Of a DNA stretch of 64,000 bases, positions 36,982 to 44,737 are shown piece by piece. The position numbers and the translations under genes were made by a program. The DNA is from Bradyrhizobium manausense. Lineage in GTDB: Bacteria > Pseudomonadota > Alphaproteobacteria > Rhizobiales > Xanthobacteraceae. Under the pieces are notes generated by a model. The model made no database searches. It was not told where the DNA came from and saw nothing but the letters and a program-made list of their open reading frames with translations. The stretch spans positions 8,848-72,847 of the forward strand of contig NZ_LJYG01000099.1 of NCBI RefSeq assembly GCF_001440035.1, given 5' to 3'. Every line of letters starts with the position of its first letter. Within the stretch, counting starts at the first letter, position 1.

Positions 36982-37920
36982 CTATGCTGCCTGCCGAACG
37001 AGATCGCGCACGTATTCCTGAGAGAGCAGGAATTGAGATGTGGTGTCGTAGTCTTCCAGACAATTTGGCATCGTATTCGGGTCGATCCAACGAAGGTCGT
37101 TTACCGAGAGCGCAGCCTTTGTTGGAGTGAATTCGGCAGGGCACCGATAGCTAAGCACCATGTGAAGCGTTGTGGGTGAGTGATCAGTTGGCCTGCTATG
37201 GACACCAAACCAAGGTTTGATTTCTCCTCCGTACCGGGCTCGTTCTGCCAGACGTCTAGGCAGTCCGATTCCAGAGCAGAGTTCGTCAATTGCGCTGGCC
37301 ACGATCCCGAACAAACTCTCGAAAAGGAGATCGACTTGTTTCGCGGTAACTGCGCCCCCGAGCCCGATCGTACGACGGCCGTAAAGTGGATCAGTTCTTG
37401 GAAAAAAACGACCGCAACGAAATGAAAGAACACGCCTCGTGTCGTGAACGACTACGAAGCTATGCACCGCCGCGGCGGTCTTATCGGCCAAGATGTCTTC
37501 TACAGCGCGGTACGAATATTGACCGGCGGACAGACAATCGAGAACTTTGGAGAACGAAACTGTAGCTCCATCCCGACGAAGCAGCCGCTTCAGATCAGCA
37601 TCCAGTACCAAAACGTCAGTAGCACTCAGCTCTTTACGACGTGGGCGAGCGTAATACTCGCCGATTTCTTGACCTGTCGTCTTTTGGAGGTCGCGCAAAA
37701 AATATCGACCGGGCGCGGCACGGAAAAATCTGCTCTCCTCGCCATATTTAGCGATATTTTCGCTCAATCGGGCTTGAAGTGTGCGGTCTTGACGGACCCC
37801 ATAGAGATGGGCCGGGACGAGCCGCCTTCGGCGTGCCTCTCGGACAATCTCAGCGGCAGACAGAGGTTGTCCAGAGCTAGCGAGCACTTGCTCAGCAATG
37901 TGGAGATATGCGCTTGACAT
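36982..37920 (-). CDS. HARE-HTH protein with a degenerate Nudix-like C-terminal region
   Basis: 312 residues from ATG 37920, which has AGAGGCGG upstream (a TTG at 37944 is less likely). Residues 4-76 match a HARE-HTH winged-helix domain, found in restriction enzymes, the RNA polymerase delta subunit and chromatin proteins: the SSGQPLSAAEIVREA helix, TLQARLSENIAKYG and the end FFRAAPGRYFLRD. Residues about 150-300 recall a MutT/Nudix fold, with SFVVVHDTRRVLSFR, TIGLGGAV and a following helix, but the Nudix box keeps only Glu213. This part may bind rather than hydrolyse a nucleotide. It lies 142 bases after the YqcI-like gene. Codon use is less GC-rich than neighbours. Function unknown. Confidence 0.65.
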   Translation of the reverse strand: MSSAYLHIAEQVLASSGQPLSAAEIVREARRRRLVPAHLYGVRQDRTLQARLSENIAKYGEESRFFRAAPGRYFLRDLQKTTGQEIGEYYARPRRKELSATDVLVLDADLKRLLRRDGATVSFSKVLDCLSAGQYSYRAVEDILADKTAAAVHSFVVVHDTRRVLSFRCGRFFPRTDPLYGRRTIGLGGAVTAKQVDLLFESLFGIVASAIDELCSGIGLPRRLAERARYGGEIKPWFGVHSRPTDHSPTTLHMVLSYRCPAEFTPTKAALSVNDLRWIDPNTMPNCLEDYDTTSQFLLSQEYVRDLVRQAA

Positions 37921-37989
37921 TGAATCCGCCTCTAGGGCTGTCAACTATAGTCGAGCGGAAGGCCGAAGGTCTGAGCTGCCGCGATTTAC

Positions 37990-38015
37990 CCACACTATCC
38001 CTTAATAAAGTGTGG
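37990..38015. promoter_or_regulatory. short hairpin between HARE-HTH and YqcI-like genes
   Basis: CCACACT (37990-37996) and AGTGTGG (38009-38015) form a seven-base stem with a 12-base AT-rich loop, in the only sizeable gap of the island. It could be a weak terminator, or an operator for the downstream HARE-HTH gene. No T run follows on the minus strand. Confidence 0.35.
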
Positions 38016-38062
38016 AGAAGGCCTTTCGCACGCTTGGCTACTGCATGTCCTCGTGTTGTAAA

Positions 38063-38698
38063 TTACTCTACGGCGCAGGTGGACGGAGTGCTCCACCAGT
38101 CTATAGGCGGATCGCCGCTACGGAGCGGAAATACGTAGCTTAGCGCCTTTCTGCGTGTGTCAATCGTTGAGCCATCATACGGCATTCCTGCCTCGGCAAA
38201 TGAATTGCGAATGCTGCTCTTTAAGGCGGCGCGTTTGCGATTAACGTTGCAGAAATCAAACGTGAACTCCGGTTGAAAGAACACGTAGATATTTTGCGTG
38301 TCGTTGATCCTTTTCGAATGAGGGGCCGGGTAACACCCAGCAAATAAGTTCAAAAAAATAGGCTCATCAGCAAAGATCAGGTTCCACTCAGGCGCACTGA
38401 TATCTTCTTTAAGAGAAGCGCGGCAGGATGAGTCGTGTCTTCCCAGCTCGAATACAAAGTCTCGGAATGTAGAAACTACCCGACTAAAATCATCGAAACC
38501 GTCCCCCCTAATCCCGATAACAAATCCCTGCAATTTGCTCTTGCGCGCATCTATTAGATGCGCTCTGAGCGCTTTCGCTATTCGAGATACATTCTCTCGA
38601 AAGTCCTGCGTGTCTGACCAGGGGGGGCCATATTCAATTGAAGCCGATTGAGCAAATGGGCAGAGAGTTTGTCCCTTAAGCACAGCGAAAGCTCTCAC
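38063..38698 (-). CDS. divergent YqcI/YcgG-like protein
   Basis: A 211-residue protein from a GTG at 38698, with GAGGA upstream inside the end of the HD gene. It has the layout of the YqcI/YcgG (GntA-like) family: an early Cys-Pro segment TLCPFAQSAS, a middle GFVIGIRGDGFDDF, an acidic stretch, and FAGCYPAPHSKR with a following VFFQPEFTFDF. GntA-type members are heme-dependent N-hydroxylases, but most of the family is uncharacterised and this copy is divergent. The match is by pattern only. It is four bases downstream of the HD gene in the island operon. Confidence 0.45.
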   Translation of the reverse strand: MRAFAVLKGQTLCPFAQSASIEYGPPWSDTQDFRENVSRIAKALRAHLIDARKSKLQGFVIGIRGDGFDDFSRVVSTFRDFVFELGRHDSSCRASLKEDISAPEWNLIFADEPIFLNLFAGCYPAPHSKRINDTQNIYVFFQPEFTFDFCNVNRKRAALKSSIRNSFAEAGMPYDGSTIDTRRKALSYVFPLRSGDPPIDWWSTPSTCAVE

Positions 38699-38702
38699 AA
38701 AT

Positions 38703-39329
38703 TTAATCCTCGTCTTTGAGCCAATCTCCAGAATTCAAACGATTTCGAGCTTTGAGGTGCCACTCATGGCTGCTGCGAGATTGGACCGCGGCATGCATTC
38801 GTCGCGCTGTCTCTGTTTGAAGAGTCTGGCTAACCACTCTTCTGGTGGGATCTAGGGCCTCGGCTATGCGGGCTCCGGCATCTCGCATCTCGCGAAGCTC
38901 AAAGTCACAATCAAGCTTATCGGCATCTTTCACGATCTTTGCTTCCAGCGTTGCGCCGGCAAGCATTTCTCTGCGTAGTTCGCTGAGATGAGATGAGATG
39001 GAAGTGCTTCCTTCCATTTCAAGCCATGCGGATTCGACGTCATCGTTTCGGTACATCTTCTGCACATAGTTGGCATCACCCACACGGCTCTCATGGAGAT
39101 CATGAATCAGGGCCATTTGAACCACTCGATCAACTCGAGCGCCTTCTCGAACGGCAATGAGCATCGCAATATATGTCATGCGAAAGCTATGCTCAGCGAC
39201 ATTTGCAAATGGTAGTCCCCCGAACTGGAGCCAAGAGCGATTTATGTGCCTGAGCGTTCCAACTTCATAAAGAAAGTCGACGTCATCATTGATTGCATCG
39301 TTCGCGCGAGCTGACGCAGCTTGTTCCAT
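38703..39329 (-). CDS. HD-domain phosphohydrolase (YfbR/HDDC2-like)
   Basis: 208 residues from ATG 39329, with AGGAG seven bases upstream. The metal-binding HD signature is complete: AEHSFRM (His47), ALIHDLHES (His76-Asp77) and KIVKDADKLD (Asp136 or Asp140). With GTLRHINRSW near the start it resembles the YfbR/HDDC2 branch, which includes deoxyribonucleoside 5'-monophosphatases. The substrate is therefore probably a nucleotide, by inference. It begins ten bases after the stop of the phosphorylase-fusion gene and is four bases before the YqcI-like gene, so it is in the same operon. Confidence 0.8.
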   Translation of the reverse strand: MEQAASARANDAINDDVDFLYEVGTLRHINRSWLQFGGLPFANVAEHSFRMTYIAMLIAVREGARVDRVVQMALIHDLHESRVGDANYVQKMYRNDDVESAWLEMEGSTSISSHLSELRREMLAGATLEAKIVKDADKLDCDFELREMRDAGARIAEALDPTRRVVSQTLQTETARRMHAAVQSRSSHEWHLKARNRLNSGDWLKDED

Positions 39330-39339
39330 CCTTCGGCTC

Positions 39340-41208
39340 CTAAACTCGAGCAATCAAGCAAAGTGATACCGCGCTCGCGGTAAGAGCGGCGTACCTTTGC
39401 CAAGTGTCATTCTTACCCGCCCCGTAGTCGCAGACACCCCGGACAATCATGGCGGACTGGCCAAAATTCCAAGCAGCTTCAAGAACTCCGGCACCTTCCA
39501 TTTCCATCGCTCGCAGGTTGAATTTTGCTGCTACCTCATCGCGGAATGTCGCATCTTTCACAAGCGTATCTGACGCGCCAATGACCCCTCGAATCAGTTT
39601 AGGTCTGCCGTCTAGTCTATCCGGATCATCAGGGTGGGGAATCTGTTTCCCTTCCGCGTCCAGCAACACATCGGTGGAAGCGAGTGGTCGCTCGAAGTTA
39701 GAACGCAGTGAGATACCCCTTTCAATCAAGGCCTCCCAAGGATTCTGGCCGATTAGCCAGTTGGCATTCAGTTCATTCAGCGCTCGTACCATTCTTGCGG
39801 GAGGTGCTGGAAGATTGCTGCGATTAATCTCGCCTTTCGGGGTAACGCTGTTGTGATCCGTCTGAACTACGCCAGCTCTATCGGAAATGACCACGTCGCC
39901 GAGGCGCACATGCTTATCCGGGTCTGTGGGCGACGGCACGCCTAGCGCGATGCCACAGAATAGCAGATCCCTCACTCCAAAACTGCGTATCAGATTGGTG
40001 GTCCCTGTTGCGGCTGAGGAATTACCCATTCGATTTAGCATTCCCAGCACGACTCTTTTGGGACCGCTTAGCGTACTTACGGTTCCTACCTCATACGAAT
40101 TTGGATCTTCTGGGATGCGAAGCGTTTCTGTATCCCCAATCAATAGACGCAGGGCGGCGAATTCGACCGGAAGGGCGGTCAAAATTGCGGTATCGAACTT
40201 TTCTTGTCGCGAGGACATGTCGACGGATTGCGACGTTGCTGGCATCGAGAACTCCATCTGCGCCGGCGACGGGGGAGGCGGCGGCTCTCCTGAAATATAT
40301 CGATCGAGCTGCCCGCGAAGATGTTCTGCCCTGGCGCTCATCTCTGGTGACGAGACTTCCGCCAGCAGCTCGTGGCTAAAGTGGTCCCATTCTAGATCAC
40401 AAGAAAATTTAAAAAGCGCGTCCGAAGGAGCTTCTATTATTAGATCCATCAGTTGATGCGCGGTGAGGCTGCGATACAGATCGAGATAGTTTAATCTTTT
40501 GGAACTTCGGAGATCTGTCTCGAGGGCGTCGCATGATACATGCGGAACCCCAAGCATTAGATGAGCATCGAGAGAGCGTGCGTAGCCATCTATGTAAGCT
40601 CGCTCGATAGGTTGAGCGGCAAGTATGGAGAGATTTCCTTGTCCTCCTGCCTGACGCAGCAACGCGGCCGCGTGATCAGGAACAAAAGCCTGCCCTTGAA
40701 GGTCTTCGGGAACTTTAGCCCAAATCTTCTCAAAGTCTGGTGGGAGCTGTACGCCGCTGTTGTCTCTGATTCTTCTGAGGAATGTGTCGTCATCCAAAAC
40801 GGCATTCCACTCCCGCGTAATTATTGCGGTAGATGATCCTTTCTTTTGTACGTAGGACGGCAGATCACCGTATTGCCGCCGGTAGGATTTAAGAAAATGA
40901 CGAGGAGATCTCTCGTCGTATGCGCCCAATTTGCTTTCAATATGCTCAGCGAGATTCGTATCCCCTGCTGACATTTTGAATATTCCGACTTCACGGAACT
41001 CCGGGAATTGCAACATCAACGCGCGGCAATTCTTGCTCTCGAACAGCGAAGATGCCGGGAAAAATACTTCGTTGGCGAATAGGACACTCAATCGAATTGC
41101 GGTGGATAGAGCACGCGAAATATCCGCGGACTTCGCACCATTAAGCTGGGCCCGTTCAGAGTGATAGTAATCGGCAAAGTGAACGTAGATGCGTTTGGCC
41201 GATTTCAT
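39340..41208 (-). CDS. two-domain protein: unknown N-terminal half fused to a nucleoside-phosphorylase-superfamily domain
   Basis: A 622-residue protein. Residues 1-300 match no family I know (IYVHFADYYHSERAQL near the start). A Pro-rich linker (309-315) leads to residues 337-622, a PNP/UDP phosphorylase-superfamily domain: DTAILTALPVEFAALR (active-site Glu), LLFCGIALGV, the MEMEGAGVLEAAW signature (acidic pair near 569-571) and RGVCDYGAGKNDTWQRYAA (catalytic Asp594). This last motif resembles the form in phosphorylase domains fused to NLR-like immune proteins, some of which are ATP nucleosidases. I infer a sensor-effector layout. Its start overlaps the methyltransferase stop (ATGA). No transmembrane segment is seen. 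Confidence 0.72.
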   Translation of the reverse strand: MKSAKRIYVHFADYYHSERAQLNGAKSADISRALSTAIRLSVLFANEVFFPASSLFESKNCRALMLQFPEFREVGIFKMSAGDTNLAEHIESKLGAYDERSPRHFLKSYRRQYGDLPSYVQKKGSSTAIITREWNAVLDDDTFLRRIRDNSGVQLPPDFEKIWAKVPEDLQGQAFVPDHAAALLRQAGGQGNLSILAAQPIERAYIDGYARSLDAHLMLGVPHVSCDALETDLRSSKRLNYLDLYRSLTAHQLMDLIIEAPSDALFKFSCDLEWDHFSHELLAEVSSPEMSARAEHLRGQLDRYISGEPPPPPSPAQMEFSMPATSQSVDMSSRQEKFDTAILTALPVEFAALRLLIGDTETLRIPEDPNSYEVGTVSTLSGPKRVVLGMLNRMGNSSAATGTTNLIRSFGVRDLLFCGIALGVPSPTDPDKHVRLGDVVISDRAGVVQTDHNSVTPKGEINRSNLPAPPARMVRALNELNANWLIGQNPWEALIERGISLRSNFERPLASTDVLLDAEGKQIPHPDDPDRLDGRPKLIRGVIGASDTLVKDATFRDEVAAKFNLRAMEMEGAGVLEAAWNFGQSAMIVRGVCDYGAGKNDTWQRYAALTASAVSLCLIARV

Positions 41209-41936
41209 GTGACCCGGCTGAATTCCATGGCAATGATTCTTTTATCGCTTCCTCTGTCGAGAAATCGCAGTGCCTGCAAATGGCAGCCGGTGGCAAGTAA
41301 ATTGCTGATATATTTTTCAATTCGATCCGCAAAGAAAGGCTCAACTCGTTTTGTAAAATGGTCAGGCTTCTGCACCTGAAACTCGCCACGCCGATAGAAC
41401 TCTAGAGCATTCAGATTGCCCTCCAATTTGCAGGACTGCTCGACCTCCTCCAGCAGGTCTGGAATATATATTAGCAGGGAGCCTTGCACTTTGAGTAGGT
41501 CGACCAATCTGCGCGCGACTGCCCTCGTCATCCCAAAGTCCAGACTTGAGAAGCAACTAAAAGCAAGGTCCAGCGGTTGATCCCATTCCCGGATCGGATT
41601 CATGAGATCGTATTCTACGACTTCTAATCCATCTGCGGCGGCGCAGATTTCCGAGGCGAATTGGAGCATTCTTGGATCCCGCTCCAACAAAAACCACTGT
41701 GCAGGATCGCGATGGTGTGCCGCCGCCATGCGAGAAAGATAACCAGTCCCGCTACCAATATCTCCGATGAGCTTCGGACTTAACCGGTGGACACACTCTA
41801 TGAGATCTGGAAGAACAACTTGGTTTCGTACCGGATCATCCCTGCATCCTAGCTCCCAGAGCTTCGGATCGCGTCCCATTTGATTCATAATTATAAATTG
41901 CGAAAGCGCTCCCGCGCTCCGCCCCCTTGAAATCAC
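41205..41936 (-). CDS. class I SAM-dependent methyltransferase
   Basis: First gene of the island operon, up to 243 residues. Motif I is LIGDIGSGTGYLSRMAA (about 57-72), followed by the acidic residue at the end of strand 2 (LLERDPRML, Glu85) and a motif II-like LDLAFSCFSS. The substrate is unknown; no DNA-methylase catalytic motif (NPPY, DPPY or PC) is seen, so a DNA methylase is unlikely. The start is uncertain: GTG 41936, or ATG 41888 or 41879. None has a strong ribosome-binding site. Its stop overlaps the next start by four bases. Confidence 0.7.
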   Translation of the reverse strand: MISRGRSAGALSQFIIMNQMGRDPKLWELGCRDDPVRNQVVLPDLIECVHRLSPKLIGDIGSGTGYLSRMAAAHHRDPAQWFLLERDPRMLQFASEICAAADGLEVVEYDLMNPIREWDQPLDLAFSCFSSLDFGMTRAVARRLVDLLKVQGSLLIYIPDLLEEVEQSCKLEGNLNALEFYRRGEFQVQKPDHFTKRVEPFFADRIEKYISNLLATGCHLQALRFLDRGSDKRIIAMEFSRVT

Positions 41937-42057
41937 TAACCATCGCCCGTCGCGCTTTACAACGCAAGGTCGACCTTTGCAATTTTACTCGTGATCGGGA
42001 AAATCGTGGCTCTTCGCATGTTGCCGTGCAGCATTATGCGGCGCTGCACCTTAGATG

Positions 42058-43002
42058 CTACTTCGCCCGCTTCTGCTCGATCACGTCCCAGATCTTCGCC
42101 GCCACGTCAGGGCCGCCGAGCCGCGCGATGGCGCGGATGCCGGTGGGCGAGGTCACGTTGATCTCGGTGAGGTTGCCGTTGATGACGTCGATGCCGACGA
42201 ATAGCAGGCCGCGCTCGCGTAGCGCGGGTCCCACGGTGGCGCAGATCTCGCGCTCGCGCGGCGTCAGCTCGGTCTCCTTGGCCGCACCGCCGCGCACCAT
42301 GTTGGAGCGGAGGTCGTCGGTCGCCGGCACCCGGTTCACGGCGCCGGCGAACTCGCCATCGACCAGGATGATGCGCTTGTCGCCGTGCTTCACCTCCGGG
42401 ATGAACTGCTGGATCACCCAGGCCTCTTTGAATGTCACCGAGAACATATCGTACAGCGAGCCGAAATTCATGTCCTGCGGCATCACGCGGAACACCGCGG
42501 CGCCGCCATGGCCGTGCAACGGCTTCATCACCACGGCACCATGCTTGTCGCGGAACGCGTTGATCTCCTCCAGGTCGCGCGAGATCAAGGTCGGTGGCAT
42601 CAGCTGCGGAAAATTCATCACGAAGAGCTTTTCGGGCGCGTTGCGCACCGAAGCGGGATCGTTGACGACCAGCGTCTTCGGATGGATGCGCTCGAGCAGA
42701 TGCGTCGAGGTGATGTAGGCGAGGTCGAATGGCGGGTCCTGGCGCAGCAGCACCACGTCAAAGCCGTTCAGCGCCTCGCGCCTGGGCTCGCCGAGGGTGA
42801 AATGATCGCCGGGCTCGTCGCGCACCGTCAGCGGCTGCACCGGCGCGACGATCTCCTCGCCGACCATCGAGAGCTTGTCGGGGGTGTAATAGGACAGGCC
42901 GTGGCCGCGCTTCTGCGCTTCCAGAAGCAGCGCAAAGGTGGAATCGCCCTTGATGTTGATGCGGGCGATGGGGTCCATCTGGACGGCGATGTTGAGTTTC
43001 AT
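42058..43002 (-). CDS. gshB: glutathione synthetase
   Basis: ATP-grasp enzyme that joins gamma-glutamylcysteine and glycine. The 314-residue protein begins [20 protein letters not shown]. Family motifs include [34 protein letters not shown] (ATP-binding glycine loop) and [16 protein letters not shown] 43002 has AAAGG upstream. It is the last gene of the rsmI-yraN-gshB series and borders the accessory island. Confidence 0.96.
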   Translation of the reverse strand: MKLNIAVQMDPIARINIKGDSTFALLLEAQKRGHGLSYYTPDKLSMVGEEIVAPVQPLTVRDEPGDHFTLGEPRREALNGFDVVLLRQDPPFDLAYITSTHLLERIHPKTLVVNDPASVRNAPEKLFVMNFPQLMPPTLISRDLEEINAFRDKHGAVVMKPLHGHGGAAVFRVMPQDMNFGSLYDMFSVTFKEAWVIQQFIPEVKHGDKRIILVDGEFAGAVNRVPATDDLRSNMVRGGAAKETELTPREREICATVGPALRERGLLFVGIDVINGNLTEINVTSPTGIRAIARLGGPDVAAKIWDVIEQKRAK

Positions 43003-43012
43003 GGTCTGCCTT

Positions 43013-43450
43013 TCAGGTCGAGGCGTCGAATGCCGCCAACACATGGCGCGGAAGCGATCGCGGCGCAATCAGCATGGCATCGAATCGCAATTCGAATTCC
43101 GCATGCTCGGGATGCGCGACAAGCCAGCCCTGCGCGGCATCGATGATGCGTCGCTGCTGGCGCGGCGTCACCGCATAGGCGGCCTCGTCGAGGCTGGCGC
43201 GCGCCTTGACCTCGACGAAGGCGATCAGGTTGCGGCGGCGCGCCACGAGGTCGATCTCGCCATGCGCCGTGCGGTAGCGTTTTGCGAGAATGCGGTAGCC
43301 CTTCGCCATCAGGTAGGCTGCCGCACGGCTCTCGGCGGAGATTCCGGTGCGGAACGCGGCGACGCGCTCGGGCGAGGCGATCTTCGGTTCCCGTTTGGGT
43401 TCCTGTTCAGGTTCTTGTTCAGATTCCTGGACGCCCTTAATCCTCGTCAT
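43013..43450 (-). CDS. yraN: YraN/UPF0102 family endonuclease-like protein
   Basis: A 145-residue protein with a Holliday-junction-resolvase-like nuclease fold. The catalytic pattern is visible: [20 protein letters not shown], then [10 protein letters not shown] and FVEVKAR (metal-binding Glu, Asp, Glu and Lys). The first 35 residues are an unusual run of Glu, Pro and Gln ([11 protein letters not shown]). The ATG at 43450 overlaps the end of rsmI by 14 bases, a common arrangement. Its biochemical role is not established in the family. Confidence 0.88.
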   Translation of the reverse strand: MTRIKGVQESEQEPEQEPKREPKIASPERVAAFRTGISAESRAAAYLMAKGYRILAKRYRTAHGEIDLVARRRNLIAFVEVKARASLDEAAYAVTPRQQRRIIDAAQGWLVAHPEHAEFELRFDAMLIAPRSLPRHVLAAFDAST

Positions 43451-44387
43451 CGCCGCTCCGCAAGTCCTTGGCGAGCTCGAGCGCGCGGGCATAAACCTCG
43501 CGGCGCGGCCGCCCCGAGAGTGCGACGGCATGCGCAACCGCATCCTTGACGCTGTGGGTGGCGAGCTGTGTGCGCAGCAGATCGTCCAGCGCGTCCGCGG
43601 TCAGCACGTCGGCATCCGCGGCAGGCGGGGCGATCACCAGCACGAATTCGCCGCGCGTCTCCAGCGTGTCGGCCTCGCGCGCGAGCTCGCTCAGCGTTGC
43701 GCGCGAAATCTCCTCATGCAGCTTGGTCAGCTCGCGGCAGATCGCGGCCTCGCGCGCACCCATGATTTCAGAGAGCTCGGCGAGCGTATCCTGCACACGG
43801 TTGCCGGATTCGAACATCACCAGCGTCGCATCGATGCGGGCGAGCTCGGCGAGGCGCGAGCGCCGCGCGGCGGATTTCGCCGGCAGGAAGCCTTCGAAGA
43901 AGAAGCGGTCGGTCGGCTGCGCCGCGACCGACAGCGCCGCCAGCACCGAGGAGGGACCGGGCAGCGCATGGACCGCATGACCTGCGGCGCAGACCTCCCG
44001 CACCAGCTTGTAGCCGGGATCGGAAATCAGCGGCGTGCCGGCGTCCGACACCAGCGCGACCGAGCCGCCGGCCGCGAGCGCCTCCAGGATCCTGGGCCGC
44101 GCGGCCTCGGCATTGTGCTCGTGATATGGCTTGAGCTGGGCCGCGATGTCGTAACGCTCGGTCAGACGCCGCGTGATCCTTGTGTCCTCGCAGGCGATGA
44201 TGTCGACCCCTGCCAGCGTTTGCAGCGCGCGCAGCGTGATGTCACCGAGATTGCCGATGGGGGTCGCCACCAGATAGAGGCCGGCCGGCAGCTTCGGTGC
44301 CACCAGCCGGTGGGCATCGATGGAGAACCCGCGCGAGGCGGCGTCAGTGGCTTCAGTCGTATTTATCGGGGCCGGCTTTGCGCGCAT
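43437..44387 (-). CDS. rsmI: 16S rRNA (cytidine-1402-2'-O)-methyltransferase RsmI
   Basis: Tetrapyrrole-methylase-fold enzyme that 2'-O-methylates C1402 of 16S rRNA. The 316-residue protein has the N-terminal strand [20 protein letters not shown], the [10 protein letters not shown] segment, the glycine loop [15 protein letters not shown] and the [12 protein letters not shown] region. The C-terminal extension is normal for RsmI. It overlaps yraN and is divergent from the lipoprotein gene at 44738. Confidence 0.95.
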   Translation of the reverse strand: MRAKPAPINTTEATDAASRGFSIDAHRLVAPKLPAGLYLVATPIGNLGDITLRALQTLAGVDIIACEDTRITRRLTERYDIAAQLKPYHEHNAEAARPRILEALAAGGSVALVSDAGTPLISDPGYKLVREVCAAGHAVHALPGPSSVLAALSVAAQPTDRFFFEGFLPAKSAARRSRLAELARIDATLVMFESGNRVQDTLAELSEIMGAREAAICRELTKLHEEISRATLSELAREADTLETRGEFVLVIAPPAADADVLTADALDDLLRTQLATHSVKDAVAHAVALSGRPRREVYARALELAKDLRSGDDED

Positions 44388-44482
44388 AATGAGATGAACT
44401 TAGGCATGATGTCAGGGGCTGGGAACCGGCCCCTCGAAAAAGATCACGCCTGGCTGGGATATTGAAGCGGGGCGAGGAAGGA

Positions 44483-44515
44483 CTGGAATGTGATCCATCC
44501 GGCATCACATTCCAG
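44483..44515. repeat. hairpin repeat upstream of the LpoA-like gene
   Basis: CTGGAATGTGAT (44483-44494) and ATCACATTCCAG (44504-44515) are a perfect 12-base stem with a nine-base loop. The 350-base gap 44388-44737 otherwise holds no gene; it contains the divergent promoters of rsmI and the lipoprotein gene. The hairpin could be a dispersed repeat or an operator. Confidence 0.6.
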
Positions 44516-44737
44516 AGGGAGTGGAGCGTCAGCGCCATATTCGCGGCGGAAACGGCGTCTTGATGCTTTCGTGACGGACGGCGGACAGCAAGCCAGGAAA
44601 GGAGGAGGATCGCGTTAAGCGGTCATTATCCTTTTGTTTCGGTTAACTATTTGCCGACAATATGCCTGAATCCGCACCCTGTGTCGCGGAAAGAGTATCG
44701 TGACTGGCGCGAGCGGCCGGTCAGAAGAGAAGCTGAG

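Noticed and set aside
41205..41936. Restriction-modification DNA methylase
   Set aside because: Motif I is present but no NPPY, DPPY or PC catalytic motif and no target-recognition region; no nuclease gene beside it.
36700..42058. Attachment sites or integrase at the island borders
   Set aside because: No tRNA, integrase, transposase or clear direct repeat could be found at either border, so the mode of entry is left open.
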